From Chlamydomonas sphaeroides (Eukaryota > Chlorophyta > Chlorophyceae > Chlamydomonadales > Chlamydomonadaceae), in contig BDDC01000200.1 in the NCBI GenBank assembly GCA_001662425.1, positions 1-64,000 of the forward strand: DNA of 64,000 nt. The letters are read 5' to 3'. Position 1 is the stretch's first letter. Each line of letters begins with the position of its first letter. The notes beneath the pieces are model-generated. The model saw only the letters and a list, made by a program, of their open reading frames with translations. It was not told where the DNA came from and did not search any database. The translations under genes were made by a program, and so were the position numbers. Below, piece by piece: positions 10,069 through 22,429 of the stretch.

Positions 10069-12591
10069 GGATCAAGCAGGAGCAGCCGGCAGAGCAGGTG
10101 TGTGTCTGCGCGTGGGTGATGCGGCGTGCCGTGGGCCGTGGGGCGTGGGCTGCGCGCGGTGCGGTTGACGCGGCGACGGGAGCTGCTTGCGTCGTGGTTT
10201 CCCGGCTGCTTGCAGTGTGGTGCGCCGCCGTCGCATGCCAAGCCGCCAAACATGCACCACATGCAGCCATGCGCCTGTGCCTGCTAGCTGAACACGTATG
10301 GCGCCTGCTGCAAGCCGCCGCGCCTTGCCGTGCGGCCGCCGCAGGATCTGGCGGCGCGAGGCGCGGCGGTGCCGTCGCAACACGCGCTCAATGCAGTCGG
10401 CAGCTCAGCAGCTGGTGCGGTGGCGGCCGCGGCCAACGCCCACAGCTGCACCAGCAGCATGGGGCGTCAGGTGCTGTCGCTGGCGCTGTCGTTGGCGGCG
10501 CCGCCGGACGGCGGCACCCGTGCCGGCGCTGGAGCCACGGAAGCCGGCGCCGCCGGCGCCCCAGCGTGCGCCCTCCCCGCCGCGGCGGCCGCTGGCGGGG
10601 GCGGAGGGCTCTGCGCAGCCAGCGGCGGCCTGGCCTGGGGCGCGTGGGCAGCGCCGGCGCAGCTGCTGGCGGCAGCGGGCCTGCAGTGGCCGGTGGAGGT
10701 GCTGCGGCTGCTGCCGCCGCCGGTAGTGGTGCCGGTGGCGGCTTCGGCGCTGCCGCCGCCACCGTCGGCCTGTGCGCGCAGCGCCGAAGCTGGCGCCGAT
10801 CGGTTTGCCGCAGCTAGCAGGCCCGCTGATGGCACGAACGCTGTAGGCGGTATGCTGCTGCAGTCGGGTCTGCTGCGGCTTGGCAGCACCGCCGTCACCC
10901 CGGCCGGCGCCTTCGGCCCCGGCTCCGCCGGTGGCGGGCCTGGGCCGGAGGCCGAGGGCGTGGCGGCAGCGATGGTAGGGGAGGCGGGTGGCGTCCAAGA
11001 CGGCGATGGTAGGGGTGGCGGCGGCGATGGCGGCCGCCAGCGGTCGCCGCCTGCTCGGCAGCTGCGGCCGCCAGGGGACGGCGGCTGCCGCAGCGCGCCC
11101 CCGCGGCGTGGCGTGGCGGGCAGCAGGCGGCGGGCGACCGAGGACCGACGCTACGGTGCGTGCGGAGGCGTGGAAGCGGTTGGGGTTGGTTGCGGAGGGG
11201 AACTTCTAATTGTGGCTTCCTGGCGGCTCGGGCGGCAGGGTCATTGAGGGCCGTGTAGATGGTATGATTGCACGTGGCCAACAGCCAGAGGCGTCAACAC
11301 CAAAACGCAGAGCTCGACGCCAGGCGCGCTGCAATCGGGGTCGGAGGGTCGTCCGGGGCATGAGGGCCGTCCGGGGAGGCCGGAGGCACTCAACGCCGGC
11401 GACGAGTGCACGACATGCCGTACTGACGTACGACTGCCGTACCTCGACTGCCGAGCAGGCATCTATGACTGGCGGCGCGATGGCGGCGCGCAGACCGACA
11501 GCGACGCCGACACCGGCCCCGATGCAGCTGGCGGGACCGCCGACGGCGACGGCGACGGCGACGGCCGCGGCAGTGGCAGTGGCGACGGTGGCGGCGACGG
11601 TGGCGACGGCGACGACGCTCCAGACGACGGCTTCAGCGGCGATGCCAGCGCCGCGGCGCACCTGCTGTTGGGGCTACGGCAGCTTGGGTCGCCGCCGCCG
11701 CCGCCGCCGCGAGCAGTGCGTGTGCCGCCGCCGCTGCCGTCACAGCTACTCCCGCCGCCGTGGCCGCTGAACACAGCGAGCGGGCCCCCACCACCGCATC
11801 CGCAGCCCGCGCACCCGTCGCCGCCACGGCCGCCACCGCCGCAGACGGTGCTGCCGCCGCACCAGCCTCCGCCGCCGCCGCCGCACCAACCGCCGCCGCC
11901 GCCGCCGCAGCAGCAGCGGCAGCAACTGCTGGCCGCGGCCGCTCAGCCGCAGCCGGCGCCAGCGCTTGGTGCGACCTGCCTTCAGACCCTATCGTGGGAC
12001 CTGTCCGACCTGCTGGGGTTCTCGGCCGCAGGCGACGGCCTGTCGGACATTGTGGTGGATGTCTGTGGCCGCGAGTTCGCAGCGCATCGCGCGATCCTCG
12101 CGGCGCGCAGCGCCCACCTGCGGCGCCTGGTGCTCGTCTTGGGAAGGCCAGCGGGAGAGGATGGCCGCACGGCGCTGCTGGCCCTGCCGGACGCGGACCC
12201 GGACGCATTCGCGCTGGCGTTGCGCTTCCTGTACACCGGCGCCGTGGACCTGTCGGCGGTGCCGCTGCCGCTGGCGCAGTCGCTGGCGGCTCTGGCGGAC
12301 CGGCTGCTGCTGCCGGAGCTGCTCGCGCTGGCGTCCGCGCGGCTGCTCGCGGCCGTGGACGCGGGCTCGGTGGTGGGCTGCCTGCTGTGGGCCGAGGCCC
12401 GCGGGCCGTCCTTTGCGGCGCTACTGTCCGGGCTCAAGGCCTGGTACCTGGAGCACCAGGAGGAGGTCCTGGCGGAGGCGGCGCCCGGGTCCCTGGAGCG
12501 CCTCAGCGCTGAGGCGCCGCGGCTCATGGTGGAGCTGCTGGGGGAGCTGGCTGCGGCGCACGCTGCTGCCAAGCGGCGGCGCGTCTGCTGA
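8265..12591 (+). CDS. Single-Myb/telobox DNA-binding protein fused to a C-terminal BTB domain (about 872 aa)
   Basis: Exons are 8265-8428, 8825-8878, 9277-9354, 9542-9605, 9783-10097, 10345-11155 and 11459-12591; all are phase-compatible and GT/AG. Residues about 18-72 form one Myb repeat with Trp at 22, 42 and 66, ending in the telobox-like VQIKDKWRNLVKF. This is the signature of plant TRB/TRF-like proteins that bind telomere-type TTAGGG/TTTAGGG motifs. The middle is disordered (Ala run, Pro-rich, Gly/Asp repeats), with a possible SUMO site IKQE at K218. Residues about 673-865 are a BTB plus helical tail: VDVCGREFAAHRAILAARS, then DADPDAFALALRFLYTG. The protein ends in a basic KRRRVC. The start ATG opens the only frame reading into the Myb. 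The gene is a paralogue of the one at 14.0-21.2 kb. Probably nuclear; targets unknown. Confidence 0.8.
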
Positions 12592-14017
12592 GCCTCTGCC
12601 GTACGGTGCCGTACATGGCAGTCGCCCCTGTTGAGCTGCTCGTGGGAGCTGGCGTGGCTGTCTGGCGGCGTGCAAGCGCCGTGCTTGGGCATGGCTATGT
12701 CACGGCTGTCGCTCCAGCACGATGGGCGACGGGGATGGGTCGCCCTGCGCACCGAATACTTTGCACTTCGGGATTACTTATCTTATGTGTGTCTGTGTGT
12801 GGAACATCACACCCCCGCTCTTCATGTCGCATAGCGCCGGTTGGAGTGTGCGTGTGGGCCGCGCCCAACCAGGTGCGCAGCTGCAGCTGTGGCGGCGAAG
12901 GACAGGAACGCACGGTTCGGCGCGCCAGTGTGCGGCACGGCCGAAGTAACTGTGCTCTGTAGCTCATCCAGCCGGACATGCCAGACACGACCGGACGAAG
13001 GTCATGGGCAGCAGGTGTTTGCTTGCTTGCCCGGCAGAGACCACGAACGCGGTTGGGCCGGCAAGGGGGCATCGGCGAAGCGCGTGCGGCGCTGCGTGGG
13101 CTCTCCGCTAATCTAGGGTCGGTAGCGTGGGGCATGCCGGGTTCGAGTGTGACTGCAGCAAGCAGGGCCGCTCGAGCGCTGGAGTGTGGCTGGGCGTGGC
13201 CCGCGAAGGCTAGCCCTGGGGTGACCCCTGGAGCAGCCTCCCCTGTGAGTGAGTCCTTTAGCGTTATCCTGCATGGTGCTAATGGACTTCCCTTTCGGGT
13301 GCTTTTAGGGCATAGGTCATCGTTTATACCTTATGAAACACTGCTGAAGAGCTTGCTGTGGCCAGACGTGCTGGCGCGGGCTGGGGCAGTTAGTCGCTGC
13401 TGTAGTTGGCGGCGTGGCATGCGCACATGCGCTGGGGAATGGCCCGATGGGTGTTCAATCATCAGGCAGGTAATACGCAAGCGGCATTTCGAGGTGGTGG
13501 TGAAGCGCGTGTGTGCAAGTTCATAAAGCTGAAAGAGAGTGTGTGTACTGTTCGGACGTGTGGAGCAAGACCTTGGGCCTTCGAGTGGGTGTCGTATCTG
13601 GGTATCACCGAACACGATCATGTGTGGGAGCTTCTGTGTGCGAGGCGGCGTTGATGTTGCTGTGCCGGACGGTGGTGTGATGGACTGTCAGTCGGCATGG
13701 TCGGAGTACAGAATGGCACCTTGACCGTGCAGGAAGGTTTCTGACTGTGAAGCGTGCAAGGCGACGCTGCCGTGTCGCAGCGGGCAACTCGTGCAGCGGG
13801 GGACGGGGCTGGGTATGCACCAAGTACGGCCATACCTGCCATCGACCTAGTAGAACACACGAGCATAACTACCAAATTGTTACTGCTGCAGCAAACGCCT
13901 GTCTCCTACCGACCGACACGCATCAAACGTGCGCATTGTTAAGCGCTCAACACGATGGTCGGGGCGGGATAGCCCACTTCGTTGAGGATGGCCCTTCAAT
14001 TAGCTTCAGGCTAAGGG
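12592..14017. other. Intergenic region between the two Myb/telobox genes
   Basis: It holds the 3' UTR of the Myb-BTB gene and the promoter of the Myb-PHD gene. No coding exon, no third Myb copy and no obvious repeat was found. Confidence 0.5.
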
Positions 14018-17000
14018 ATGGTCAAGCAGCAGGACAATGCATCTCGCCGCGGCTATCGCGTGTGGGACCCGGCGAGCGAGGAGGCCCTCAAGCAGGGAGT
14101 GAAGAAGCACGGCCTGGGCGCCTGGGAGCACATACGAAAAGACCCGGCGTTTGCCATCCTCAGGTGAGTCAAAAGCGGTGCTGGGAAGCCAACGCGGAGA
14201 AGTTTGCGATTCTTGGCTCAACCTAGGGTTTGGCGGCTTCCGCAAGCCAGGCCGGGGGCTGGGCATATGGTCGACTTCCTCCCAATGATGATCGGGCAAG
14301 GGGGCATGATCCAGCTTATTGCAGCAAAGCGCGGGGACGCGCGCTTCGTCGCGTTGATGGCGCCGCTATCGTTGACCTGAGCACGAAGCCGCCCACCCTT
14401 GGCTGCGCTCGCTGCAGCGACCGTACTGGCGTCCAGCTGAAGGACAAATGGCGCAATTTGGTCAAGTTCAGGTCGGTCGCGCGGTGCACGTGATGCCTGC
14501 GACCCGCTTCCGCGACTTGCAACGCTAGCAGCACGGTGCATGCCCTGACAAGCAAACATCTTACCATCAATGGACAGGCACATCGATCCCGAGGAGCAGC
14601 GCACCTACAAGCCAAAGACCCAGGGGCCCTGGTCGAAGAAATATAAGCGCGAGAGGTGCGCTGGGCAGCCGGCTCCGATCAATCCAGTGCTAGCTGGCAC
14701 TTCATAATGGCTTTTGGGGCTTTAGGTCGGCAGCGGTGCCCACGCCGTAAGCGCTACCCCGCTTTGGCCACAACAGCTGACAAGCTGCGCAACCTCGCCG
14801 CCGGCCCTGCTCCAGGTCGCAAGGCCTCTCTGGCGGCAACTCCCCCATCTCCGACGGCGGTGGCGTGACGGAAGATGAGGGCGCGGGGGAGGGCGAGCTG
14901 CAGGTGCGGCAGCCAGGACCTTGTCGGACCAGGCCTTCGTCGCCTCCCGCGGCGCTGTGCAGCCCGATGCCCCGCCAGCACCCCACCCCGCACTCAGCCC
15001 GGTCTGGGGCCGCGGCTGCCACTCGGCTGCCTGCCGACGCAGCTCGCCGTCGCTTTCCGGGAACCACCAGTGGCATGGCGTCTGTCGTGGAGGTTCAGGC
15101 ACGCGGCGTAACGCAGAGCGCGGCCCGCGCCCTGCACAACAAAGCACACGCCCCTGCCTCTCCGTTGGGGCGCACGGCCCGCGCTGCGGAGCTCGGCCCC
15201 ACTCGCACCGCACCGCACCGCTGCCCCTGGCCCGGCCAATTCAGGCCACGCTGGCGCTGCCGGCCCCGGAGCTGGGCGCACGGCCTCCCTACCACTTCCT
15301 GCCCGCGCCCCTGGCCCAGCCCCAGGTGTGGGCTTGGTGCAGCCGGGCCCCCAGCCGCCGCAGCAAGCAAGCAAGCAAGCATGGACGGGGGCCGCAGCAA
15401 GCAAGCAAGCATGGAGGGGCCGCAGCAGGCACCGGAACGCAGAAAAGGGCCGGGGCCTCGGTCCCGGTTGCAAAGCGCGCGCATGTTGATGGCGGCTGCC
15501 CTTGGCACATCCCGAGCAGGCCCCTGCTAAGGATGCACCTATAGACTGGCTGGCCGTAGCATGCCGTGGGCCTGGCTCCTGTCTGCGATTGTGTGCTTCT
15601 ACGCTCCGCATGTGACCGCAAGCACGGGCCCCAGCATGGCCCATTCACGCCAGGCGTGCCCGGCGGCGCACCGCTCCGCTGCTGCTGTTGGTGGCCGCAG
15701 CCGCGTGTGCCCTTGACGCGCAAGCCTCCAGCCATCCACGGGGCCCGACCCACATGCCTCGCCTCGCTGCCGCCTCTGTCCTGCGCTCAGCCGCAGCTCA
15801 CCGCATCCCGCGGCTTCAAACGCAAGTCGATGTCGGACCTGCCGCTGCTGTTGGAAGGGCCCGCAGCCGCCGCAGCAGCGGCGGCGGTGTCGGCCGACGG
15901 AGCCGCGGCCGGGCCCGCGCCCGGGTCCGAGCTCGCTCTCGCGCTGCCAGCGCCGCCGCTCGACGGCGCCGCCAACGGCGCCCTCGTCTGCTATGGCAGC
16001 GGCGGCGACGCCGGGACGAGCGGCGGCGACGGCAGCGGCGAGCTAGGCGAGGACGAGGCGGGCCGGCGGGTGATGGCTCGCAACAACCTGCACTCGCGCC
16101 CGGGCGGAGGAGGGGGTGGCAGCTCGTCGCGCGCCCACTCGAGCCGCAGCCGCAAGGTGGTGGAGGACCGGCGCTACGGTGAGGGAGAGGGGGCTGGGGA
16201 GGATTAGGAGGAGACGAGGGCCAGGGTTCGTGGCCGCAGCATGGCCGGGGGCCGGCGGTGTGCGGTCTGGCAACGCAGCCCGGTGGACTGACGCGTTGTG
16301 GCGGGTGGAGGCCGGAGCGCGGCTCCTGGAGGCGCGGTGGCGACGGCCAGGATGGGCTGGGAGGGCGGAGGGGCTGGCTTCCGTGGCGGCTTGGTCGGCA
16401 GGGCGCCGCTCGGCGGCGGGCGGCTTGGCAGCCGCGAAGTGACGTGGGCTCGCGTCGGCGGCAATGGCGGCGTGGCTATGCCGGGTCGCCTATGGTAGCC
16501 CTGGTCCGTCCCGTCCCCTTGGGTGCGCCTCCGGCGCTAGCCTACCTTCGGCTGCTCACCAGCCGCTTCGTGTGCGGCCCTGCCCATGCGTCCGATCTCA
16601 GGCATCTATGACCGGCGGCGCTACGGCTTCGAGGAGGGCGGCGCGCGCGGCGGCGGCTCCGACGACGGCTCGGACAGCGGCGGCGGCTCCGACGGTGGCG
16701 GAGGCCCGCCGCGGCCGCGACGGCGCGCGGCCCGGCGCGCGGCGCGCGGCTCCCTCAGCGCGAGCGACGAGGAGGACGAGGAGGAGGACTTGGCTGTGTC
16801 GGAGGAGGATGACGAGGAGGAGGGCGGCGGCGGCGGCGCGCGCGGCGGCGGGGAGTACATCGTGCGGTGCCCCTGCGGTGGGTCGCGCAGGGCATGGCGG
16901 CGGCATGGGGGCCGGGCCGTGGGCCGTAGGGGCAACGGTGCGGCCACCCGGCCAGGAACGAGGGAAGGGCGCGGCGGCGCAGCTGGGATGTGTTGCGCGC

Positions 17001-19767
17001 GAAGGGTGGGTTGGGCCGCTGGCTTGAGCCGGCATGGGTTGTGCTCGCTCCACATCCGTATGGGTGCGAGGGAGGGGACACCTACGGCGGCTACCGGCGC
17101 CAACCGGACCTGGGATGCGTCGCCATTCGCGCTCACGCGCTGCCCCGCAGGCGCGACGGAGGACGACGGCGCGGAGATGATCGAATGCGAGTCGTGCACT
17201 GCCTGGTCGCACACCAGCTGCCTCAAAAAGCAGATGTTGGCGCAGCCCGAGGCCTTTGCGTACGACTTCGAAACCTACATCTGCCACTCCTGTCAGACCT
17301 GCTCCGGGCCCGCTGGGCCGAGGGCGCGGCGCCGCCGCGGCGGCCGCAACGGGACCGCCCGCGGCGGTCGCGGTGGCGGCGACGGCGGCGACGGCAGCGG
17401 CAGCGAGGACAGCCAGCAGAAGGCATCGGAGATCTCCAACTTGCTGCTGGGCCTGGCGAACGGGCGCATAGGGAGCAACGGCGGCGGCGGCCGGCGGCCC
17501 GGCGCCGCCGCCGCCACCATGCCTCGCTCTTCCACGCCCACGGGCCTTCGCGCGAGCGGTCCTGGCTTCCCGGCACGGCCCGCTTCTGCCGGCCTGCCGA
17601 CGAGCAGCAGCGGCGGCGGCCTGGCGGCGACGATGTCGCAGCTCGACGGCCGGTTGTTGCGGCCCGGTTCAGGGCCGCTGGCCGCGGCGCCGGGGTCGGG
17701 GCAACCGCTCGACATCTCGGGTCGGCGGCTCGGCCAAGGCCCCGGCGCGGCGGCGCCGGCCAACAGCAGCGGCAGCCGAGGGCGGCTGGACGGTAGGTCG
17801 GGAGGGCTCGCAGGGCCCTGGCGGTGGCGTTGTGCTTGGTGCAGCTGCTGCCGAGCTGCCGGTTGCTGCCGCCGGGCGCCTGTGGCCCTGTGGCCCTGTG
17901 GCCCCGGGCGCGGCGCTGCCGCAGGGGCCCGGCGGCTGATGCGGTTGGGGGCGAGCCCGGGGCTGCCTTGGGGCGGTGCAAAGTGTGGCACGGGCGGAGC
18001 CCGCGGGGGTCGCGGGGTCGAGGGGCCTTGCCCTCTTGGGACCTGTGCCGCTGCGTGGGCTCCCGCCGGCTGCCTCCCGGACGGGATTCCCCGGGGCCCG
18101 TTGTGCCGGCGCGCCGGGCCCCTGGCGGCGGCCTGCGCTGGGTCACAGGTTGTCAGCACTCGCGAGGGCACTGAAGCCTGTGACCCAGGGATCACGGCAC
18201 GGCCCGCCCTTGCTCGCACGCCAGCGCGGAGGCCAGCGGCCGCATGTGTGCAGGGGCCGGCCTGAATGGGCCGGCTACCAGTACGGTATCCAGACCATGC
18301 TACCCGCCTTATCCCCGCCGGGTGTTCCCTTGGCCCCAAGCTACCCGTCGTTGCCAGCTGACTGGAAGCCAATGAATGACCCATGGACCACCGGCCCCTG
18401 CCCGTCCCCTCAGGCGCCACCTCCCCGCCACCGCTGGTGGAGGGCGGCCTGCCCCTGTTCCAGTCCACTGCCGGCGGGTCACTGCCCGGCGCTGGCGGCA
18501 GCGGCAGCGGCCTCGGTGGCGGCGGCAACAAGATCTTCAAGCCGATCCCCAAGCTGGCGGCCGCGGCCGGCGGCGCCGCCGGTGCCGCAGGCGGCGGCAT
18601 TCCGCGCGTCGGCCTGCCGCTGACGTCGGTGCTGGAGGCGGCGGGCCCGCTGCAGGTTGTCGCCGCCAACCTGTGCGCGGCGTCGGGCCGCAGAACCATT
18701 CCCTCCACGGGCGCCGACTCCAGTGATGCCGCCACCGCCGCCGCTGGGCTGCCGCCGCGGCCACCGTCGTCCATGGCTCGCGAGGTCGCAAATCGCATCT
18801 TCGGCGAGTCGGACGAAGACGACCTGAACGGAGTCATTGGTATGAACCGGCCGCTGTCGGCACTCGGCGTGGGCCGCCTCGGAGTCGCCAGCGGCGGCGG
18901 CGCGGGGACCGACCCGTGGTTCCTCATGCCGGCGAGCCTCAGCCGGGCGGCGACGCCGTCCGTCTTTATCGACTCGCTTCTGCGGGCCACGCCCGACATC
19001 CTGCCGCTCAGCGGCAGCGGGCCGTCGCCGCCGCCGCACCTGGCGGCGCTGGCGGCGGCCCGATCGGCGTCGCCGGGGGCGGCGTACCTGCCGGCGCTGC
19101 TTGCGCAACAGCAGCAGCAGGCGGCGGCGATGCAGCACTTCCTCCAGCAGCAGCACCAGCAGCAGCCTGGGAGCGCGGCCGCAGGCGGGGGCGTGCCGCC
19201 GAACTCTGTGCTGCTGCCGACGCCGCTGGCCCGGCCGACGCCGCTGACGGCCGTTCCGGCGCCGCCATCGTTCGCCCCGCCGCCAGTCGGCAGTGGGCTG
19301 CTGCCGCCGGGCTGGCCGCCAGGTGCACCACCGCTGCCGCCGCCGCCGCTGCTTCCAAACCCCAACGCCGGTGCTCCTGGGGAACCCGTAACGCTTCACC
19401 CCGTGTTGCGAGCCCTGCTATTCCCAAACGGCCAGCAGCCGGCGGCGGCAACAGCGCCAGCGGCGCCGCCACCGGGCCAGCCGCCGCCAGCAGGGGCCGA
19501 CGGCGCCGCCGGGGCGGCGGCCAGCGCGCCGGCGGTGACGCCGTCTGATCAGATTGAGATCAAGGTAGAGCCGTTGACGTCGTTGACGCTGCCGCCCATG
19601 CCACCACCGCCGTCGATGCCTCCGCCGCAACCGCCGCCGCTGTCGTCAACGCCCAGCGCCTCGCAGCCGCCAGAGCCAGGGGCGACAGCGGCCGCGGACG
19701 GCGGCGGCGGGGGGACGGGCCCCGCTCCTGCCGCTGTGCCCGGAGGAAACGCCGGCGAGGGCGCGGC

Positions 19768-19800
<33 letters not shown>

Positions 19801-21179
19801 GGCGGCGGCGGCGGGGAGACACCAGGGCTCTGCTACACCGCCGCTGCCGTCCGCCGGTAGCGTTCCCAGCGCCAGCGTCGCGCCGGGGCTGCCGTCGACG
19901 CTGCCGCAGCCGCCGTCGGCCAATGCCGCGGCCGCGGCGGCGGCGGCATCCGCGGCGCTCTCGGCCGTCGCCGCCTTTAACGCCGCCGGCTTCGGCCCAC
20001 CGCCACCGCTGCACGGCGGCGCCCCGCAACCCCAGCCTGACGGCGCTGCCACAGCCGCAGCCGCGGCGGGTGCGGGGGCCTCCATGGCCGCGCTGCTGGG
20101 TCTCAACATGGGGGGCCTCAACATGGGGCTCAGCATGCTGGACCAGCTGAGGAGGTGCGGCGGCAGATGGCGCTGTGAAGGGCTGTGTGCGACACTGCGA
20201 CTGGCGCCCTGCAGGGCGGCTGCCCCTCTGCGCGTCGCTAGTCACGCTGCCCCCTCCGCTTCGCCGTCTCCCGACCCTTTGCCCTCCCGACCCTTTGCCC
20301 TCCCCTGGGATTTGGCCCTCTCCTTTGCCGCTCCCCCCTCCGCAGCAACAGCCCCGACCCGTGGGGCGGGCTCTTCCGCAGCTCCACGCCCGGGCCCGAG
20401 GCGCTGCTGCAGGTGCGGCAGGCAGGCTGGCGCTCACGAGAGGCCGCAATGCGTGTGTGCGCAGTAAGGGCCATGCGGCTCCTCCGATGCGCAAGCGACA
20501 GGGCGCGGCGAGCACGCGCCACGCCGTTGCGTGTGCTGCCGTCGGCAGCTGCTTCAGCCCACTGGCGCTACACGCGCCGCTCTGCCATGCAGCGTTGCAC
20601 GCAAGCTGGGTCCCGCACGGGGGCGGGGGCCTCCATGACTGACAGCAACTTTGTACCGAGGGCAGCGCCGCATGCCAGCGGCCGCCCGCTTGCCTGCCCC
20701 TCCGCGCCCTCCTCGCGGTCCCTTCTCCTCCCACCACCGCACGCTCGCCCTGGCGCACGCCCCCTGCACCGCCCTCCGCTGCGCGCCAGGGCCTGCTGGC
20801 GCCGCTGCACCCTCCCCCGGGGCTGCCGGGGGACCCCAACGCCATGCCCTGGCTCAAGAGCACCACGCCGCCGCTGTCGGGTAGGTCTCTGGGTGGCTGC
20901 CACGCCTGCTGCTGCAGCTTGCGGTCAATCGAAGGTGCATGCGGTGTACGCCACATCGGCCGCACAGGGCTTGGGGCGCTCCGCATGGCCCAGCGCCGCT
21001 CGCTAGCTCCCCTCTCGGCCTCCTCTGCCGCTGCCTCGTGCCCGCCACGCTCCCCGCCCGCCCTCCGCCTGCCTACATTCCCCCGCCCCGTCCCTTGCCG
21101 CCCAGTCGCGGAGCTCATTGCGGCGCAGCACCAGGTTGCGCCGCCCCCGGACTTGCAGCTTGGGCCGGGGGCCAGCTAG
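14018..21179 (+). CDS. Single-Myb/telobox DNA-binding protein with a PHD finger (about 1241 aa)
   Basis: Exons are 14018-14163, 14418-14471, 14578-14655, 14816-14903, 15245-15325, 15791-16178, 16602-16877, 17151-17792, 18414-20154, 20346-20412, 20790-20880 and 21106-21179; phases agree throughout. A further 39-base exon at 14963-15001 is possible. Residues about 12-66 are a Myb repeat (Trp 16, 36, 60) ending VQLKDKWRNLVKF. Residues about 368-418 are a PHD finger in Cys4-His-Cys3 order (RCPCG, IECESCTAWSHTSC, YICHSC), a fold that usually reads histone H3 tails. An acidic stretch (DEEDEEEDL) precedes the PHD. The long exon 9 product is rich in Ala, Gln and Pro and carries a SUMO-type IKVE near residue 967. 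Exons 2 and 3 have exactly the lengths of those in the Myb-BTB gene (54 and 78 bases). This suggests a chromatin or transcription regulator; that role is inferred. Confidence 0.8.
15356..15425. repeat. Duplicated (gcaa)n-containing unit in an intron of the Myb-PHD gene
   Basis: Two units of the form gccgcagcaagcaagcaag plus catgga follow one another, the second shorter by one gcaa. They lie in the intron between the exons ending at 15325 and starting at 15791. Confidence 0.5.
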
Positions 21180-22359
21180 TACGGCAGTACGGCGCCGGAC
21201 CGGAACGCACGGCACGGTCCGCCGCCGCCGCGGTGTGATGCGACGTGTTTGCGCCGCGCCGGCAGTGGTAATCTGGACGTGCAGAGCCCTGGCGGCGGCC
21301 CAGTTTCAGGCTGTACGCCGCCGGGCGGACACTTGCTGACGTGACTTGGGGGAGTGGGCGGACCGATAGCTGTTTAGGGCTGCGAGCGGCGCTCGCCGTC
21401 CCGAGCTCTGGCTAGCACTACTCCCCGGTAGCGCCGGTCCGGCGCCGGACATTTGCCAAACGGACGCGGCCGGACCGGACCGAGCGGGACCCAGCAGCGT
21501 TGGCGCCGCTTGGGAGACAGGGCGGCGAGGTGGGCTCGTCGCCCCGACCCTGACCCGACAGGCGTGTGGGAGGTCGGTGCCTCCAGGCAACAGCCAGCGC
21601 CGTCCCCTGGCCGGGGCCATGTTGGCAGCGGCCACCGCGGTTGCGGGCGCAGGTGCTACTCGTGTGGTGTGTGCTGCTGTCCGGGTGTTGTAGATTTAGA
21701 GCGTGTGCTGCTCCCTGCCGGACACGGGCGCGTGGTGCGGAGTGCGGCCCCCTCCTGCCCCTGGCTGCGGCTGTGCGACTGGCGACTGCAGCGATCCTGG
21801 TGTCGGGTGCCGCCAAGTGGGCGGGCCTGTGGCCGAGACCGGTACGGATGCTGACAGGGGCCCGGCGTGTGTCTGCTGCCCGGGGCCTGCTTCTGACTGC
21901 TGCTGCTGCTGGTTGCACTATGGAAGACATACGGCGCATTCTGCATGGCATGGCATCGGCGAGGTGGCGCTGGCGCGGGGCAGGGCAATTGGGGCAGGGC
22001 CGGGGAAGAATTGTAGCTAGTCGAGGTGCGCACTGGGGTTTATGTCTCGCCTCTGCACGGGTGGCGGCCGCACGTGAGCGCGGGGGGGGCCCAACGCAGC
22101 AGCAGCTTAGCGGCCCGCGGTGGGCCGTCGGCGAAGAAGCGGGGCATGGCCGGCTCCGCCGGTGCACCGTGATCCACGACACATGCGGGGGGTGCTGACG
22201 CTGGTGCGTGATATGTGCCGGGCTGGGTTTGGTTGCAGCGTGTGCTGGCGCGGCAGCCGTGTTGGCGCCGAGGCGCTCTCGGCCGCAGCGTGGTGTGTGG
22301 GTTGGTTGGTTGGTGGCCGCCGCGCTGGTGCGAGACATGGAAGGCGGGGCGGTACCGCC

Positions 22360-22429
22360 GCCGCACCGGACAGGAGGCACGCAACCGGGCGGCCGCCGCA
22401 CCGGACAGGAGGCACGCAACCGGGCGGCG
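22360..22429. repeat. 35-bp direct tandem duplication
   Basis: A unit beginning gccgcaccggacaggaggca is repeated immediately at 22395 with essentially full identity. It is followed by a (gcgtg)n microsatellite at about 22450-22470. Confidence 0.6.

Noticed and set aside
17293..19365. 690-codon open frame on the minus strand
   Set aside because: It lies antisense to the well-supported PHD and low-complexity exons of the Myb-PHD gene. Its Ala/Gly/Pro/Arg-rich composition is what GC-rich antisense reading produces.
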